DNA of 64,000 nt, from the NCBI GenBank assembly GCA_003640385.1, contig RCAB01000027.1, positions 1 to 64,000 on the forward strand. The letters are read 5' to 3'. A model generated the notes under the pieces. The model saw nothing but the letters and a program-made list of their open reading frames with translations. It did not search any database and was not told the DNA's origin. Positions 1 to 13,944 of this stretch are shown one piece after another (position 1 is the first letter of the stretch; each line of letters begins with the position of its first letter). A program made the position numbers and the translations under genes. The DNA is from Setaria digitata (taxonomy: Eukaryota; Nematoda; Chromadorea; Rhabditida; Setariidae).

Positions 1-95
1 TATTATATTATATTATTATTATATTAATTATTATATTATATTATATAAGTAAATCATTATTTATAAATCATTATTATATAAATATTATATAAATA
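1..95. repeat. AT-only low-complexity tract
   Basis: The first 95 bases are almost entirely A and T, with TTATA-type short-period repetition. The tract begins right after the splice donor that ends the last recognisable exon of the module-repeat gene on the minus strand, so it lies in an intron or beyond that gene. Nothing else is visible in it. Confidence 0.85.
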
Positions 96-96
96 C

Positions 97-3000
97 CTTC
101 TGAAGATCACCTGCGCTGTCACAATCACCGTGTGCCTTGTTTTCTTCGTTGGATGAAGCCACAGAATTCTTTTCATAATTTACCCTGTCGAAATGATGAG
201 AGGGGTATTCACCAAAATCTGAACTGTCGGCGCGCAAAAAGTTAATGGGATGCTGAATGGACTTAACAGCTGTTTGAGCATCCTGAAATTTGCTGGAAAA
301 GTAATACGCTGAAACCAAATCAATATGATGACAAGAAAATTTCTGAACCTTTAATAAAAACGAAACCAGTATAAAATAAACTTCAGAAACATACCTCGAC
401 TAACAAAAACATAGAAAAAAGTGAATGAATAAACCGAACTAAAAAAAAATAAGGTTGAAGTAACTCGTCCTCAAATGGCAGAATTAACTATTGAGTTTTC
501 ATGGAGTTGTAAAGATAATAAAGTTCAAAGACAAAGACTATGTAGTGAACAGATTAATTGGTGAAGTAAAAATTATTATTAAAGAGTATCTGGTCAACTT
601 AGATATTTTTCTAACTGCCTGGAAACTGCGTACTTAACCGTGCCATTTGAGCGCTCATTCAACTGTCAATTCAACTCAAAATCAAAAAAAAAAAATCAAT
701 GGTTATCAAGAACATTAAGTTACCAAGTTGAAGAAATACATTAAAAAAAAAAAATAAAATAAAATAAACAATAGACGGTATTGCAGCATTATTCACTTTT
801 GGTTGATCAGTGCTTATTTATGTGGCTCTTGCAAGAGAATATTCATTCATACTATGTGAAGGTTTCCATAAATTAAAATCATATATTTATGAAATGAGTA
901 GTCGTCAATTCGAAAAACATTTCCATACGTCCATAATGAATCTTTTTGAGTTATTTAGCAGTCAAGGGTAACTTTACCAACTGCGGAACCACAGTTCTAA
1001 CAATGCCAAGTCCAAGAAATTTTAAATTAACGAAGGATAATTCTGGATATCCACACCTTTACTGAAACAAAGACAATGCCCCAGCTGGGAAGACTTTTCT
1101 CAGTTCTGATGTACTTCATATCCATCTCGATTACTTGTCCACGTATACCATTAATGCGTGCTCCAAAACAACCTTTCTTATCGAGAATTTTGCCAAAAAA
1201 AGGTAATGATGGAGGATGGCGACTGCTATGATGTTTCGATACCGCTAATTCCACTGTAACCTGCAGACTTATATTACAGTTATCATATAAAATTTATTAG
1301 ATATTATATACTCTAAAAATAAAAAGCATACTCGATTTTCAAATACTGAAAGGTTTTAAAATTAGACTTTACCACAGCAGTGTTTTTTTCCTGACGCGTA
1401 CGGTAAAGACTGTCAATTTTTTGCCAATCGCTTACAAGGAAGAGTTTGTCACAGGGATCTGATCGCTGCTTTTTCCTAAAATATGAAAAAAGTAATACAA
1501 AGCGTGAGAGCCAGTTATATTAATTACCTTCGCTATTCTACCAACCTAAATCCCCTACAAAGACTCTACATTTCTACCGTTTTTTTTTTCCTCTACTGCT
1601 CTACTAGCTGCTGTTCGAAGCAAAAGCAAAATTTCTAACACTGAATCTCTTTGATTTGGTAGAAATCTGAAAGAATTATGGATAACCAAATAAGTAAGCA
1701 AGTGAGTGCGGGAATTTTTTACAAATGAAAAGGGAAGAATATAAAACTGGGAAAACACCTGATCCAAAACCGAATCCAATCACCAATAAATAAACCATCT
1801 TTACAATAGCAAATAATTTCATTCAGTGAAGGTGTCCATACGAAACAAGCTGTACGGCATTCATTCACAACAATGCCAATATATGCAATGCAGGAAGTAC
1901 CATTAAGTCTTCCAGCGTTTGTATTAAGCTTTGCTACCTTGGTGAAATCTTGATTTATCACTTTTAAAGTATGGACGCATAATTCGACATTTTTATATAT
2001 TTATTCTCAAAAAAATATGGAGAATTGTTAAGAATTGGAATTTTATTGAAGCATCTAGTAACCTATCGGAAGATCTCTAGCAATGAAGACTCCATTCATC
2101 GCACTCGCAAAAATACTGCCATATTTCTAGCATGAACTAGAATTCGAAGCGAAATAATTAGTGCTTACAAAATAATACCTACAGGCAAAGAACAGAAGTT
2201 AGTTATTCTCCAACAAGGATCGCCTGGAGCTGCTACTTGTGTTGCTGTACACCAAACAGTGTATTTTTTTGAAACATCCAAAACAATATTCGGCAACCTA
2301 TTTGCATCATCTGCTACTGCTCCAAGAACAACCGAAAGCATTATTCGGTGGCCCTTCGTTGAGATTTTATCAGTTAATATAACTTCTGTTTCAACCTTAA
2401 AACTCAATATTTAAGAAAAAATTTCGTAATTTTTTTCCCGTATTACCGCCACAATACCGACAATGTCTGACGACGGGAAAACAACATTTCTAAAAACAAC
2501 TCAACCTCTAGACAGTAGCTTCAAAGAAGACATAACAACCGTTTAAACAATTAGTCTGTAATGGGGTGTTGGAAGGGCCATTCCATTTTAGTGTAAATAA
2601 AACATCGAAAATATCGCACTTCCAGCTGATCGTTAAATATATGAGATGCGCATAATTTCCGGGTTTTAACAGCACTTACGACTTTCCAAATTTGACTACT
2701 TTCATTTATTTCGAAGTTGAACCAATCACCAAGTGCTGGGACTGATTCAAATCTGAAATTCAACATACCACACTAGTGTATTAAAATGATTCTAAGATTA
2801 CAGAAGGTTTATTACACATTAGTTCTACTGGCAGTTTAACAATATAGTTTTGTAACAATATAGTAAATATTTAAAATTAATGTCTAAGGTTTAAAACATT
2901 AAAATTTAAAAATATTCAAATATTTAGAATTCAACAATACAGTTTTGAAAAAACTAACACTTTCAAATCAACCTGTAACATTCGACCATCTGCAAGACTC

Positions 3001-5869
3001 GCACCTTTCGCATAAGCTAATGCTGAAGACTTCTTGATGTCCACGAAGCAAACAATACCAGTTTTCCTACTTATATTCACATGATCCTGGATGTAATACG
3101 GAAACTAGTACATTACATTTCGATCGGAAACAGAGAATACCTTAGAGATTGTGAACAAGCAGCACGCCATTAAATAGGACGAAATAATTGGAAGGAAAGA
3201 AATACAAAGCTAGAACTTTTATTTGTATATGCCATACCAAGACTTTATGGACGTTCCATATAGTAATTGGTTCTTCTGGGCTTTTTTTTACACGCTTCAA
3301 TATTATTCTGTATGTCTGTCCAACTCCAAAACTATGCACAACTTTTCTCAATACAAGATCCCAATCTGTAATTGGTCCTACCCAATCCGCGACCAATTTA
3401 TTTCTGGGCTGATAAGGAACGAATACACTTGATATAAGCTGGAATGAAAGACATTCAATAATAGGAACAGAATTATTTCATACAAATTAAATCTTTTTCG
3501 AACTAGGAATTTGAAGCCGTATTTCTTGGACAGAAAAAAAGATATAAGAATCTGAAATCATTGGATTTATGACATGCGAGAGAAAATCCTCTTATTCTGA
3601 ATATCGAAGATTGGACTAGTTTATAAATGATTCTTGTCTTCTGAATTGCTAATAAAAAAAAATCTTTAAATCATTACAAAGAAAAACTTTAAGAATCTTT
3701 AAGAAATTTAAACGAACCATTAGACTATTCTTTAGTGAAATGGAGTCTAAGACTGGATCGGCCATGGTCCAATTATTAACACGAAAATTGATATTCACAT
3801 GGTTAAAATTTCTATAGTATGGACTGTAAAAAAAAAAAACCTTGCTATGGATTCAGAAAGCATTAAGCAAACTAATAAATCATTAAAGTTATTTTTGAAG
3901 AGTATTCCGGGCCAGCAAGTAATGAAAACCAACACTTCAGTCCGGAAATACATTTCAAGCTATATATACTATTTTTCAAAGTCTGTAGTTTGTTTTGAAA
4001 AAAAAAAAGAAAAAAAATAAAACGAACTCACTTGATTGTGAATCTAATCCATCTACCAATCACCAAACTATCATGATTTTCACATATTCCTTCCCCAAGA
4101 GTTGGTGTCCAAACAAACGTATATCTTTTGGCTTTACTAACCACTACACCTATTAAAGAGACCGTCAGCTGCAAAAAGCACTAATATACTCTAAAGAAAT
4201 TCGAAGATTCTAATTTGGATTAGTACATATATATATTCCTGCACGTTATAAATGAAATAATGCCAACATTTAATATTTCCAGACGAGTGAATATTGTTGG
4301 AGAATTAAGAGCATTTTTTTTTCAGGAACTTTAGAGAAGCCAAAAGCAGAATATTCTGGAAAGGAATGAAGTGAGAGAATCAGAAGGTTGTTCCAATCCA
4401 ATACTGTTATGTAAATGGCATTTTTCAAATCTTTTCTTTATGCAGGCAGCAAACAAGCGGTGTATTAAAGAAGAAACACTCGACAACAAGGCTAAAACAA
4501 GGATTCAAATTAATGGGAAAAATTAAAAAAGTTATGAGAAACTGTTTTTAGAATCTTCCGTAAAAAAAAAGTAAAATATTCCTACTTGTATATCATTCCT
4601 TGGATATTTACTAATTGGAAGAAGTTCAGGGATCTGGTTGGATGAAACGAACCAGTACGTACCACTTACTTCCTCATTCCATTGTTGATTCTGAGGAATC
4701 CTAAAAAATTATTTGATGATAAAAATTTTGAATATCCATTCAAAAACACAGGAAAAAGCGTTATGAACATTTTTAAAATAATAATAAAAACGTATTTCCG
4801 ATCGAATATGGCACTAAGTATTAAGAGAAGGGAAAAGTGAAAGCAATAACTTAAGGAAGTTACAATTATGATGATCCTACTCTTAATACCTGTTGCTACA
4901 TCCAAACTCTGGATGGTGGATTTATTCTAAGACGGTCAAAAAAAGAAAAAAACAAAATCTTGTGATAGGGATTGCTTCAGTCGCGCCTGTCAGTACGGAA
5001 CAACTAGAAGAGAAGAATAAAAAACCTTTCTACATAGACTTTATAGATTCGGCCTAAGATAATCCCAGTAAATGGAGTAAATACAGCCACACGCTTAAAG
5101 TACTTCGACTGAATAATGGTACCATGGCCAATTTTCTCATCACAGTGTCCGAATATCACCTGGGTTCTGACCTAAACGAAAAAGGTAGATTTCGAATCAA
5201 ATTCCACAAAAATGTTCGGAAATTGAAATAACGTTTGAACAACAAATTATTAAACACTAAACAAGAGAAGTGAAAGTTATTCGCATATCTTAGGATGATA
5301 AAAAGGAAAACTAGCAATACACACTGAGAATGGCATATAGCTTTACCATTTATCGCATATTAAAAAAAATTAATTAAAATCAAGCAATTGTAAGGAATTT
5401 TGGTTGGTCTAAATAAGACAAGTAAGACATATAGAACATAGAGAAAAAATATTATGAAGAAATAATATGAAGTTATGTTAGCAATGTTTTGAAATGTTGG
5501 TTTTCGGCATATTTTATTTAACGTGTATTTGTAATCAAGATGAAAAATACAATATAAAGTCGGGAGGGATACGGCCCAACTGACAGTGTACAAAAAATAT
5601 GGACGAGAACCACAAACGTAAACTTAGAAGTACCTGTACGACACCAATCTCCAGGACTCGAGTTTCTAGAACAGGAGTGATCTTGTGTACTTCATCTGTT
5701 GTTAGCGACACCAATAACCAATCACCAAGACTGTAATGTCTTGAACGATATGCAAAACTTATCTGTTTCTCACGTTTCACAGCTTCAATCCATATTCGAG
5801 CTAAGCGATCGTCACAGTATGTTACGATTCCTTCTACACCTGATGGCACTGCCATATTGCATTTGCATT
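97..5869 (-). CDS. unrecognised multi-exon gene made of repeated GDW modules (partial)
   Basis: I do not recognise this protein. About a dozen minus-strand exons are visible, roughly at 5869-5634, 5176-5050, 4690-4592, 4172-4034, 3435-3200, 3095-2968, 2766-2555, 2400-2170, 1960-1752, 1480-1372, 1260-1070 and 315-97. Most have good donors, for example CAG|GTACTT after 5634 and AAG|GTATTT after 97. Several exons carry the same module: G-[IV]-V, then about ten residues to an F-V-W-T-P-type strand, about fifteen variable residues, then G-[DR]-W-[IL]-x-F or V. The best pair, 1960-1752 and 4172-4034, both read FVWTP then IGxWIRF. Others read LGDWLLVSL (5869 exon), LGDWFNFEI (2766 exon) and SDWQKID (1480 exon). 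Alternating hydrophobic residues suggest a beta-rich fold, perhaps OB- or Tudor-like; that is inference. The phase between some exons was not resolved. The start exon is unknown and the gene may run past the left edge. Confidence 0.6.
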
Positions 5870-5874
5870 CTGGA

Positions 5875-8800
5875 AATGAAAAGTGTTCTAAATCTTACTT
5901 ATTATACTTCAAATATCGAGCCATCATACACAGCAGTATGTTCAAACTCGAACTTCAGGGACCTGAGGGTAGTGGAGAAGCCCTTCCGACCCAAATCATG
6001 TCCGACTTGTCGCCACCATACTTTTCGCAATCAAATTTGGGTAACTGCCAATCCCGGTTATATTCAAGTGCTGCAGACGTCCCATCAACCCGTTTATTCT
6101 ATCTTTAAAGTCTCCTATTTCTTATATCTCTCGCACAGATATGAATTAAATTAAATCTCATAATGCTTTCTTTGCGCTAATCACGCACTCCATTATGCCT
6201 CATTCTTACTTTTTTGTCCGAAAGAGACTATATGGAAAGTCTATGCTGTGCAGTTACATATGGATTCAAACAAACAGGACAGTAGCTTGCAGCATCTTGA
6301 AATGAGTAAGCAGGGGGGAACAAAGGTTGAAAGAGATATTGCAGAATGAGGAGAATCCTGAAAATAGAGGATAAACTAAAGGTAACGTGATGTAAGGAAA
6401 CAACAAATACTTCAGAAGAATATGTAACAAAGGTGTGGGTTTTTGAAGAACAAGCCGTAAGACATCCCTCCACTTAATTTCTACTTGAAATCACCAGGAT
6501 ATTAAATCGAAAATCCGAATCACAAGTTCAAATAAAACCCGTTGTAAACATTTCCCAAATGATTTGCATTGATCCCGGAAACACCGAATGATATATATGG
6601 TCTCTCAAATGTATGAATCATACAGCTCTGATTCTTTCCCTTGCAGTTATATAAAGGTTAAGTCAACGATTCACACCGAGGTCAGAACTAGGATGTAGCA
6701 GCACCCACACATCCAGTTTAAGAGTACCGGTGTATAGCCAGTATGCAAATGGACAAATTGAAATTTCGAATGCAGGGAAACCGGCCTGCGAGATGGGGGA
6801 GTCCTTCCGAACCTCTTCCTCTGGCTACGTGTCTGTAAGGTTTTATTACATCGCACGCCAATTATCAAATCTTTGGTTTCACCTGGTTTCACCTGAAACA
6901 GTTTGCGTTCGCTCGAAACTTTTCGAGAGAAAGAGGGAGAAAGAAAGAGGAAGAGAGAAGAAAACAAAAAACAGACATAATACTATGGAGAGAATAGCGA
7001 AGAATGAGAAAGAATTTTTTGTTGTATGGACGGCGATTAGGAGTCAGGCGACAGGAGCAGAAGGAGACAGTTATCGACCTGTAAGAGAAGCAGTGAGGAG
7101 AGTTCATCCGTGCTTAGCCGTAGATTTTCGTGTCGCAGAGACGGAACTGTGGCGAACCTGGGTGGAAGTAGAGTTACAAGTTGACTCGAGATCATCCGTG
7201 CTCTGCTTTCATTTATTCTACATCCTTCCTCTCTAAGGATAGGCAGATGTTGATTACCTGTGCCACTGACTGTTCTCGCCTGAGATGACCTCTGGTCACA
7301 TTATGAGTGTCAGGAGTCGCACGTCATCGGGAGATTTGAAGCTAACTAGATGCTGCTCATATTCTTGTCGCTTGCTGTTTCGAGAGGAATTCGGTTTTGA
7401 ATTTGAGGACTTCTAGTTAGCAATAGAGTAACAAAGCCTTTAACACTCATCACATGCTGTAATGTCAGTTCCGATCAACTAATGCAACTCATTTAATCTA
7501 TGTTTCTTAGGTCTCATCTCAAAATCGTATTTTCATGTGCTCATTTGTCGGCTATTTTAATGCATAGATCCAGAAAATCGGAGAAGAGTGGTAGGCCATC
7601 AGCTGCATCTAGCGCTGGTCGCAGAATTATCACAGCCCTTGGCCTGTGTCCAGGAAAATTGAACTGAAATGAATTTGCGGATGGAAAATACTTATGGTTA
7701 CATGGAGAGAGCTCGATTCTTCCGTAATAATTATCTTCCGGATCTGAGTTATATTCTGCGTATGTTAATCAAATTAACTGTTTAACCTAACTTAATTTCC
7801 GGGTTCCCAATGAATCCCGTCATGGATTTGACTGAGTCTTTGCGATTGCGGCTCTTACTATTAGTTCTTAGTTGCTATCCTATTCCATGCCTTTTTCGTT
7901 TCAGCAGTTTTCAAAATATTTAAAGAATTTGTAACTTCCTCACTGTCTTGCTTACTCAAGTCGCCTGGATAATCATTGAAATCTTAAACTGGAATAAGCA
8001 GTGAGGGAGCACAGTGAGTTATAAACTCAGTTACTGACTGGTGATATTCGTAGCGAGCAAGTTCCCTGGTATGTCCTAAAAAAGGAAATTCTTCACGATA
8101 GCCCAATAGTTCTGGTCGAAATCTTTAGAACTTTTGGTATTAACGATGTAAGTATTCAGAAGGATGAAAATTTCCAATTTCTTATCCTTATTTCTCAAAT
8201 GTGACAATTTTGTATTAAGAAAAAGAAAAAAGATTGTTATGAACATTTTACTTCGACAGGACATTCACTCCTCGCAGTACTTTTTTTTTTAATAAAAATT
8301 TCAAATGTGATTGCATTTTCAGAAAAACTTTTGTTCAGTTTCGAAAATTATTCCTTCACTTACCGAAGGACAAACGTAGTGTATTTGTTGAAACAAATGT
8401 TAATATCATCTTCTACAGTGTATTGACTAACTGAGATTTTTTAAAATTGATTTCATTTTCTTCAATGGATTTCACTATTCTCCGATATCATTTTTGACTT
8501 TTATTTCCATTTCTGTTTTTAAATTCCATGGAAATGATGTCCAGAACAACTCTTGAAATCTTGGGTAGCAGGTTCAAGATCTAATATATAATGTAGTAGC
8601 TTTTTGCTTAAAATAATTCACTTAGATATCAATTCTCAGTGAGGCACGCAACAGCATAAAGTTGATAAATTATTAGTCTTACTGCTTTAGTAGTATTTAT
8701 CAAAAAAGGATGAAGCACGTTAAATTTTTTTCAATTTAATTCAATTCCTTTTACTTCTTTAATGGAATTTCTAAGCTTTCTATTTGTAGTGATGGCCCCT

Positions 8801-10051
8801 TTTAGACTGTTTATTGTTTGATTTTTTTTTTGCATTTTCACTATTTATTTTCACTATTGACAACACAGGTCAACCCCTGTATTCGTCATTTTTCCTTACC
8901 CCTTTATCAAAAGATTTAGAGAGCAGTTGCAAAAAAGGTGGGAAATAAGCATTTCTCTTTTATTGTGTTTTCTTTCCTTCCAGCATGAAACGTTAACGTT
9001 TTTTCTTATCATCACTCATAAATTTCTTCTTTTATCAAAAACTTATCATACGAAACATCATCATCGTATGAAATGTAATTCATAAAGATCCATTAATCTG
9101 GTATATTTTGTTCGGTGGATTCAGTTATTGGACTTTTATAAATTTTTTAAATTTCCATGACAAGATGATGTATGCATGAAATAGCAAGTTCTGGAATTCT
9201 TTTTACCTACCGCCTTTCTTTATATTCTTTCATTTCTCTAGTAAGCTTCAAATTACAGATACGAGTTTGACAATTCGATGATGACCATTAATTATTTTGC
9301 AACCAGTCTTGTGCTCTAACTCACAAATTTATTCTTGGTTGATATTTTTTTTTTTATTTAAAAGGCTATAAAACCAGTTTAAAAATCTGAATTGTTTTCA
9401 ACCGATATTTTCAATTTCTAGTAAGAAATTTATGCTTGGTTTCTCCGCGTTTAATTAGAATATGTAATTCATTCCTTCTTTTTGTTGTTAATCTCCTCTG
9501 ATTTTGATGACAAATTCGATTCTGGTTTGTTTTGTTCTGGAATGGTGTAATGTGTTAATTGTTCTTGATAAGTGTTTGGTTTAAATTTTTACCGTTCTGA
9601 GACAGAATGATGAGATATGAAATGAGGCTGTCATAAAATCATTTTATTATTAAAGAAAAAGATAACCAGTTAGCGTTTTGTAACTTAAAAGTTCAGTTTA
9701 CAGATCATGTTTGAAGGACGTAAGTGTAAAAAAAAATATCTGTCAAATAACAGTACTCGCAGAGAGAACTTCAATAAATTAATGGGGAAAGTCCGATTGA
9801 TTAATTACTTCCGAATATTCTTAGTTTAATGTTAGCCACTGTTTGCTGATTGATACTCATTATTGCCTTTGTAAATCATTTGAAATGTTGAAAACTTCCC
9901 GCTTATCTTACCACGGCGAATAATATATTCGTAGGAACCGCTGATAAGCTGGGATTGGAGATAACACCTTCTTTGCATTTGGTTTTCTATTTCTTTTTTT
10001 ATCCATTTTAAGAGAATTTTAGTCGTTTTGGTTTGAGAATGATAACATAAA
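5875..10051. other. intergenic stretch without a convincing gene
   Basis: Between the first resolved exon of the minus-strand repeat gene and the tetraspanin I see no exon with supporting splice sites and protein-like composition. The longest open frame, 6730-7236 on the plus strand, is low in complexity through a purine-rich stretch and shows no domain. First exons of the minus-strand gene and promoters for both neighbours should lie here but cannot be placed. From about 8270 to 9700 the sequence is T-rich on the plus strand. Confidence 0.6.
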
Positions 10052-10062
10052 ACCGATTTCAG
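10052..10062 (+). promoter_or_regulatory. possible trans-splice acceptor before the tetraspanin
   Basis: A good acceptor (ACCGATTTCAG) ends at 10062, only 11 bases before the ATG at 10074, with no upstream coding exon visible. In nematodes such an orphan acceptor close to the start commonly receives a spliced leader. The role here is inferred. Confidence 0.5.
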
Positions 10063-10073
10063 CAATTTCTACA

Positions 10074-12480
10074 ATGGTTCATGGTTGTGGCAATCGAACA
10101 TTGAAATTTTTATTTTTCACTGCAAATTTACTGATCTGTTTATTCGGGGCATTCATTTTTGGCTTGTCATTATGGGGTAATTTGGATAAAGATTTTACTG
10201 TAAAACTACAAGAAGCGAGAGAAATACACAAAGAAGATATCAATATATTGGCGAAAGTAAGTTTACTCAAATTTTTAGATTTTAAATTGACATGATAATT
10301 TGGATCTTCACCACTGTTTGTATTTTTGAATCATAGTAATAAAGACTAAAACGAAACTGAATTATCCGTTAATTTGATGTGAACCCTGGACCTTTGGTTA
10401 GCTTGTCATTTGACCCAAAGGCGAATCGATTTTAAACAACAAAAATAGTTGTTTCTTTATTGAGATATAACACTTGGATGTATTATTTCAGTATCAAGCA
10501 TCTTTGTGGACACTGGTGGTTGTTGGAGCATTCCTGTTTCTGGTTGGTTTCCTTGGTTGTTGTGGTACGATTTATGAAAGTACCATATTGTTAACTTTCG
10601 TAAGTTATAAATTTATGCACTGGAAAAATTTAAATAATTTATCAGGTCGTAGTAATTATGGAAGGCATCTGTATATTGATCCGAATAGGTCGCCTTTTTT
10701 TACGTCTCCTTACCAAAAATTCCACTTATTAAATCTTTTGAGATATTGATCTCGTAAACATGAAGCTCATAAGTAAATAAAATCTTGAAACTCTTGATTA
10801 GAACGATCTCTGTGAATATCATTTATTTTTTCCTCTACATTTGCATTCATGCTTTTGCTGTGATAATTGTCTTAACTATTTAATGAATCCTCTAATGTTT
10901 TTTCTTTTCAGTTCTTCGTCATTGTGTTAATCCTTACAGCAGTTGAAGTTGGCACAGTAATATTTGCGGTGACTAGCAAAAGCCAGTTTTTAAATGCTTT
11001 ACATGTAAATTTCTTGTTTCTTAGTATTAACATTCAAATTGTGACCGATAGATTTGGTTTCCAGAAATAAGATTCCTTCCTTTCTAGAAATCATTTTTTT
11101 TTAGAAAAAGAAGACGATAAATAAATTCCTATAGTTTAAGCATGTAGTAAGATTATCTTTCATGACACATGAAAGTAATGTCGAATGGACAAAAAAGTTT
11201 TATTTAACTTATGAAACTGTTTCCAAAAAAACTGTTATGAAATAAATATATATGTGTCTTGAAAGACAAATAGGATATATTTTAGTTCGTCTATTTTCAC
11301 ATTACTGAGTTCTCAAGAACAGACATCACGAATATTAATAATGATTGTAATGAAAATGTGGATTAAAATGTAGAAGTAAAGATTTATGCTGATAGCAAGT
11401 TGGAATAAAATATTAGTAGGTCATTTGTTGTTAAGTCTGGCATGAAACGAAGTAAGCTCTTGGTAATGGCTTAGTTGAATATTATACGCTGTTTATCATT
11501 TCATTACCTTCATTACCTCAAGCGATTCATGACGATATATAAATTGCTAGTTTAGCTAATTGCTTTGAAAGTCATTGTAATTTTCAATTTAAGCTTTATT
11601 CTTTCAATCATATGTAATTGAGGTAATCTTTAATGATTATAGTGATTTTTAATCTTGTATGATATGGTGAAATTTCGAGAACAGTTCTAATAGGTTCTGC
11701 TTCTCATTTTTTTAATTTTCCTGCATACAAGTATCTGTTTTTTCCAGAGGCTGCTGTCAGCAACCGGCAGCTCAGAAGATAAGTACTCGAAAATTTTGAA
11801 GCCCATCGAAGATCTGTTTCAATGCTGTGGTGCAACTCAAGAAACGAAGAACCTATACGTGGAACAGAAGTCCTGCCAGCGTGAACTGCAAAATATGGTC
11901 TGTTTTTTACTCTTTTTGATCTTTTTTTAAAAGATAGGAATTTTTGTACAAGGAATACGAATATTTTTCCTCTAGCTAAAATTTCTGTAGAAGATGGTAT
12001 TGTTGAGGTAAGTGGAATGCAGAAAACCTTGTATGTAGAAGAAATAAGCTAGAAAAAGTTATCGATCCTTCTAGTGCATCACCAAAATCTTATGATTTTG
12101 ATTTTGAACGAGAGTAACCTAGACCTGCACAGGATTACATTTAAACCTATTATTTATTTGGATTTTGCTGTCATATTCAAAGTTAGTAAAGGCAGTAGTT
12201 TTTGCTGTGGTAAGAGGAAGAAAGGAGGTAAAAATCAGTATTTTGGGTGTTGTTTTTCGGTATAAAAAATTAATCAAAAATTGTTTCTATTAAAATGCTT
12301 TTTTTAAAATATCTATTTCAGCCAGATTGCTTTACGGCAATATCGGATTATTTGGAGTCAACCGGAGAAGTGGTCATCATGATTGCCTTCTTTTTATTAA
12401 TTATCGAAATTTTTGCCTTAGTTTCTACATGTATACTTTTCATAGCATTTCACCATGAAAGACCGTATTATTATGCTTAA
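10074..12480 (+). CDS. tetraspanin, 230 aa, five exons
   Basis: Exons are 10074-10256, 10492-10599, 10912-11004, 11748-11897 and 12322-12480. All junctions are phase 0 and lengths total 693 bases including the stop, so the model closes exactly. The protein has four membrane segments, near residues 11-34, 66-88, 95-123 and 194-218. A short cytoplasmic N terminus precedes them, and GCCG lies at the end of TM2. The large extracellular loop holds the family signature Cys-Cys-Gly at 154-156 plus Cys171 and Cys181, enough for the two conserved disulfides. Length and topology are typical of tetraspanins, which organise receptors and integrins in plasma-membrane microdomains and also occur on extracellular vesicles. 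Nematodes carry many paralogues; which one this is cannot be told here. A candidate trans-splice acceptor lies 11 bases upstream and AATAAA lies at 12763. Confidence 0.93.
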
Positions 12481-12762
12481 TCTTTATTTTTTAATTTCAT
12501 ATATATAGATTTATCTTTTTAATCCATTGAATATTTATTTCAAGTTTTCCCCAAAATATCGTAACCGATCATATTCACAGATATATTGTTGAATATCTCG
12601 TAACGTTTAATTCCAGTATTTATTTTGCTGTTTGAAGCACCATGTACCTCAAGTAAATGTCTGCAGTGTTAAAATCCTGATAAGTTCTGGGAATGTTGTT
12701 TTTATTCTTGGCATGTATATGTTGTTAAAATTAGATCTTCACTTTTATTACTTTTGCGAGCG

Positions 12763-12768
12763 AATAAA
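12763..12768 (+). terminator. poly(A) signal of the tetraspanin gene
   Basis: AATAAA lies about 280 bases after the tetraspanin stop codon, on the same strand and with no other gene between. It is the likeliest cleavage signal for that transcript. Confidence 0.5.
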
Positions 12769-13664
12769 TGTTATATATTAATTTTATATTGAGAAAATCT
12801 TTCCACGCTTCACGCTATGCAGTGCTGTCATACGATATTTCTTTTCGGATGTGATGAAATCACTTCACGTTCGGGGAATGTACTGCACTGAATGCAATTG
12901 AAAATAATGAAGTAATGAAACCTTCAACACATGTTAGTGCGTGCTATTTTTAGACTCCATCATCAGAATAAGTAAAATGTTTAACAGTGGAAGAATCAAT
13001 TGATTAGCTGGCTTAGGTGCTATACAGCGAACTGTCCTTCGTCACGAACAATCCTTATTTATGTATATCAGTTTAGGTCTTGGATAACAGCTGGAAGAAA
13101 TTTGAAATTTTCCGAGTTTAAAGTCAAATAAGTTATGAGCATCGGATCATAATGTAGACTGTGGTCCTGTTTAAAAAATTAGCATGTAAGTCGTCTTTGG
13201 CAGCTTTAGTTTATTGGTCGGTATTTAATTCCGCTTATGTTAATGTGATTTATTTTTCAAGTAAAATTTACCAGATGGATTGATGAACTATGAATTACAA
13301 GAATATGCGAAACTTCAGTTTAACAAGAAGAAACGATGATGAGGTCGAGTAATTCAAGTAAAGTAGGTTAAAGTGTTGTCTAAACACAGAACCGTTTCAA
13401 AAATGAACTATTTTAAAATATTCGAAGGAGCTAGCAGCAGTGATAGTCCGGATAATTATTTTATTTAACTGTTACTTTTTTAACGAGAATTTGAAATCAG
13501 TATGTACAGATTACTAATCCCTATTCATAAGAGGCAATGAAGTTTGAAAGCTTATGAATTTGGGCTAAATTTGCTAATTATTTTGCTCTTCAAAAAATTC
13601 AACTATATCGGGCAGAGTGTAAGTGTTTATATAGAACATCTGAAGTCACGAATAGCCATTGTAC

Positions 13665-13675
13665 TTTTTTTTTAG
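13665..13675 (+). promoter_or_regulatory. T-rich acceptor upstream of microprotein A
   Basis: A run of nine T followed by AG ends at 13675, 41 bases before the ATG at 13717. No upstream exon is visible, so this may be a spliced-leader acceptor or the end of a 5' UTR intron. Confidence 0.45.
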
Positions 13676-13716
13676 AGATTTGGATAGCGGTGAGCGATCT
13701 TCAGGAAGGTTAGAAG

Positions 13717-13830
13717 ATGAACTTCTTGGTGCTCTTATTCCTGGCCATTGTGGTAGGCCTCGGAGCAGCTTATTACACAGGCCAGCTGGATACATACATC
13801 GCAGAAATTCAGCAGAAAGTGAAACACTGA
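13717..13830 (+). CDS. microprotein A: 37-aa single-pass membrane peptide
   Basis: A single-exon ORF runs from ATG at 13717 to TGA at 13828-13830. It was too short for ordinary ORF calling. Residues 1-20 are hydrophobic (start MNFLVLLFLAIVVGLG), followed by AAYYTGQLDTYIAE and a basic end, KVKH. It reads as a signal anchor or transmembrane helix with a short amphipathic tail. Three things support translation: a strong acceptor 41 bases upstream, AATAAA at 13945, and clear similarity to the ORF on the other strand at 21962-22063. The pair shares VGLG-x-AY-x-x-G-x-LD-x-Y-[IV]-A, which is unlikely by chance. A third, weaker relative is at 26215-26349. Function is unknown. It could be a subunit or regulator of a membrane complex, like other animal one-helix microproteins; that is speculation. 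Confidence 0.65.
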   Translation: MNFLVLLFLAIVVGLGAAYYTGQLDTYIAEIQQKVKH

Positions 13831-13944
13831 ACCCGTTACTTCTTGTCTACTGAAAGCTTCACGAAATGGCTTCACTACACCTCGAAAAACTGATTGACAT
13901 CACTGAAACTTTCAAAACGCAACAATGGTTTCGAATTGTTTCTG

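Noticed and set aside
6730..7236. 168-codon plus-strand open frame
   Set aside because: It passes through a purine-rich low-complexity stretch, has no domain or splice support, and lies where no transcript structure is visible.
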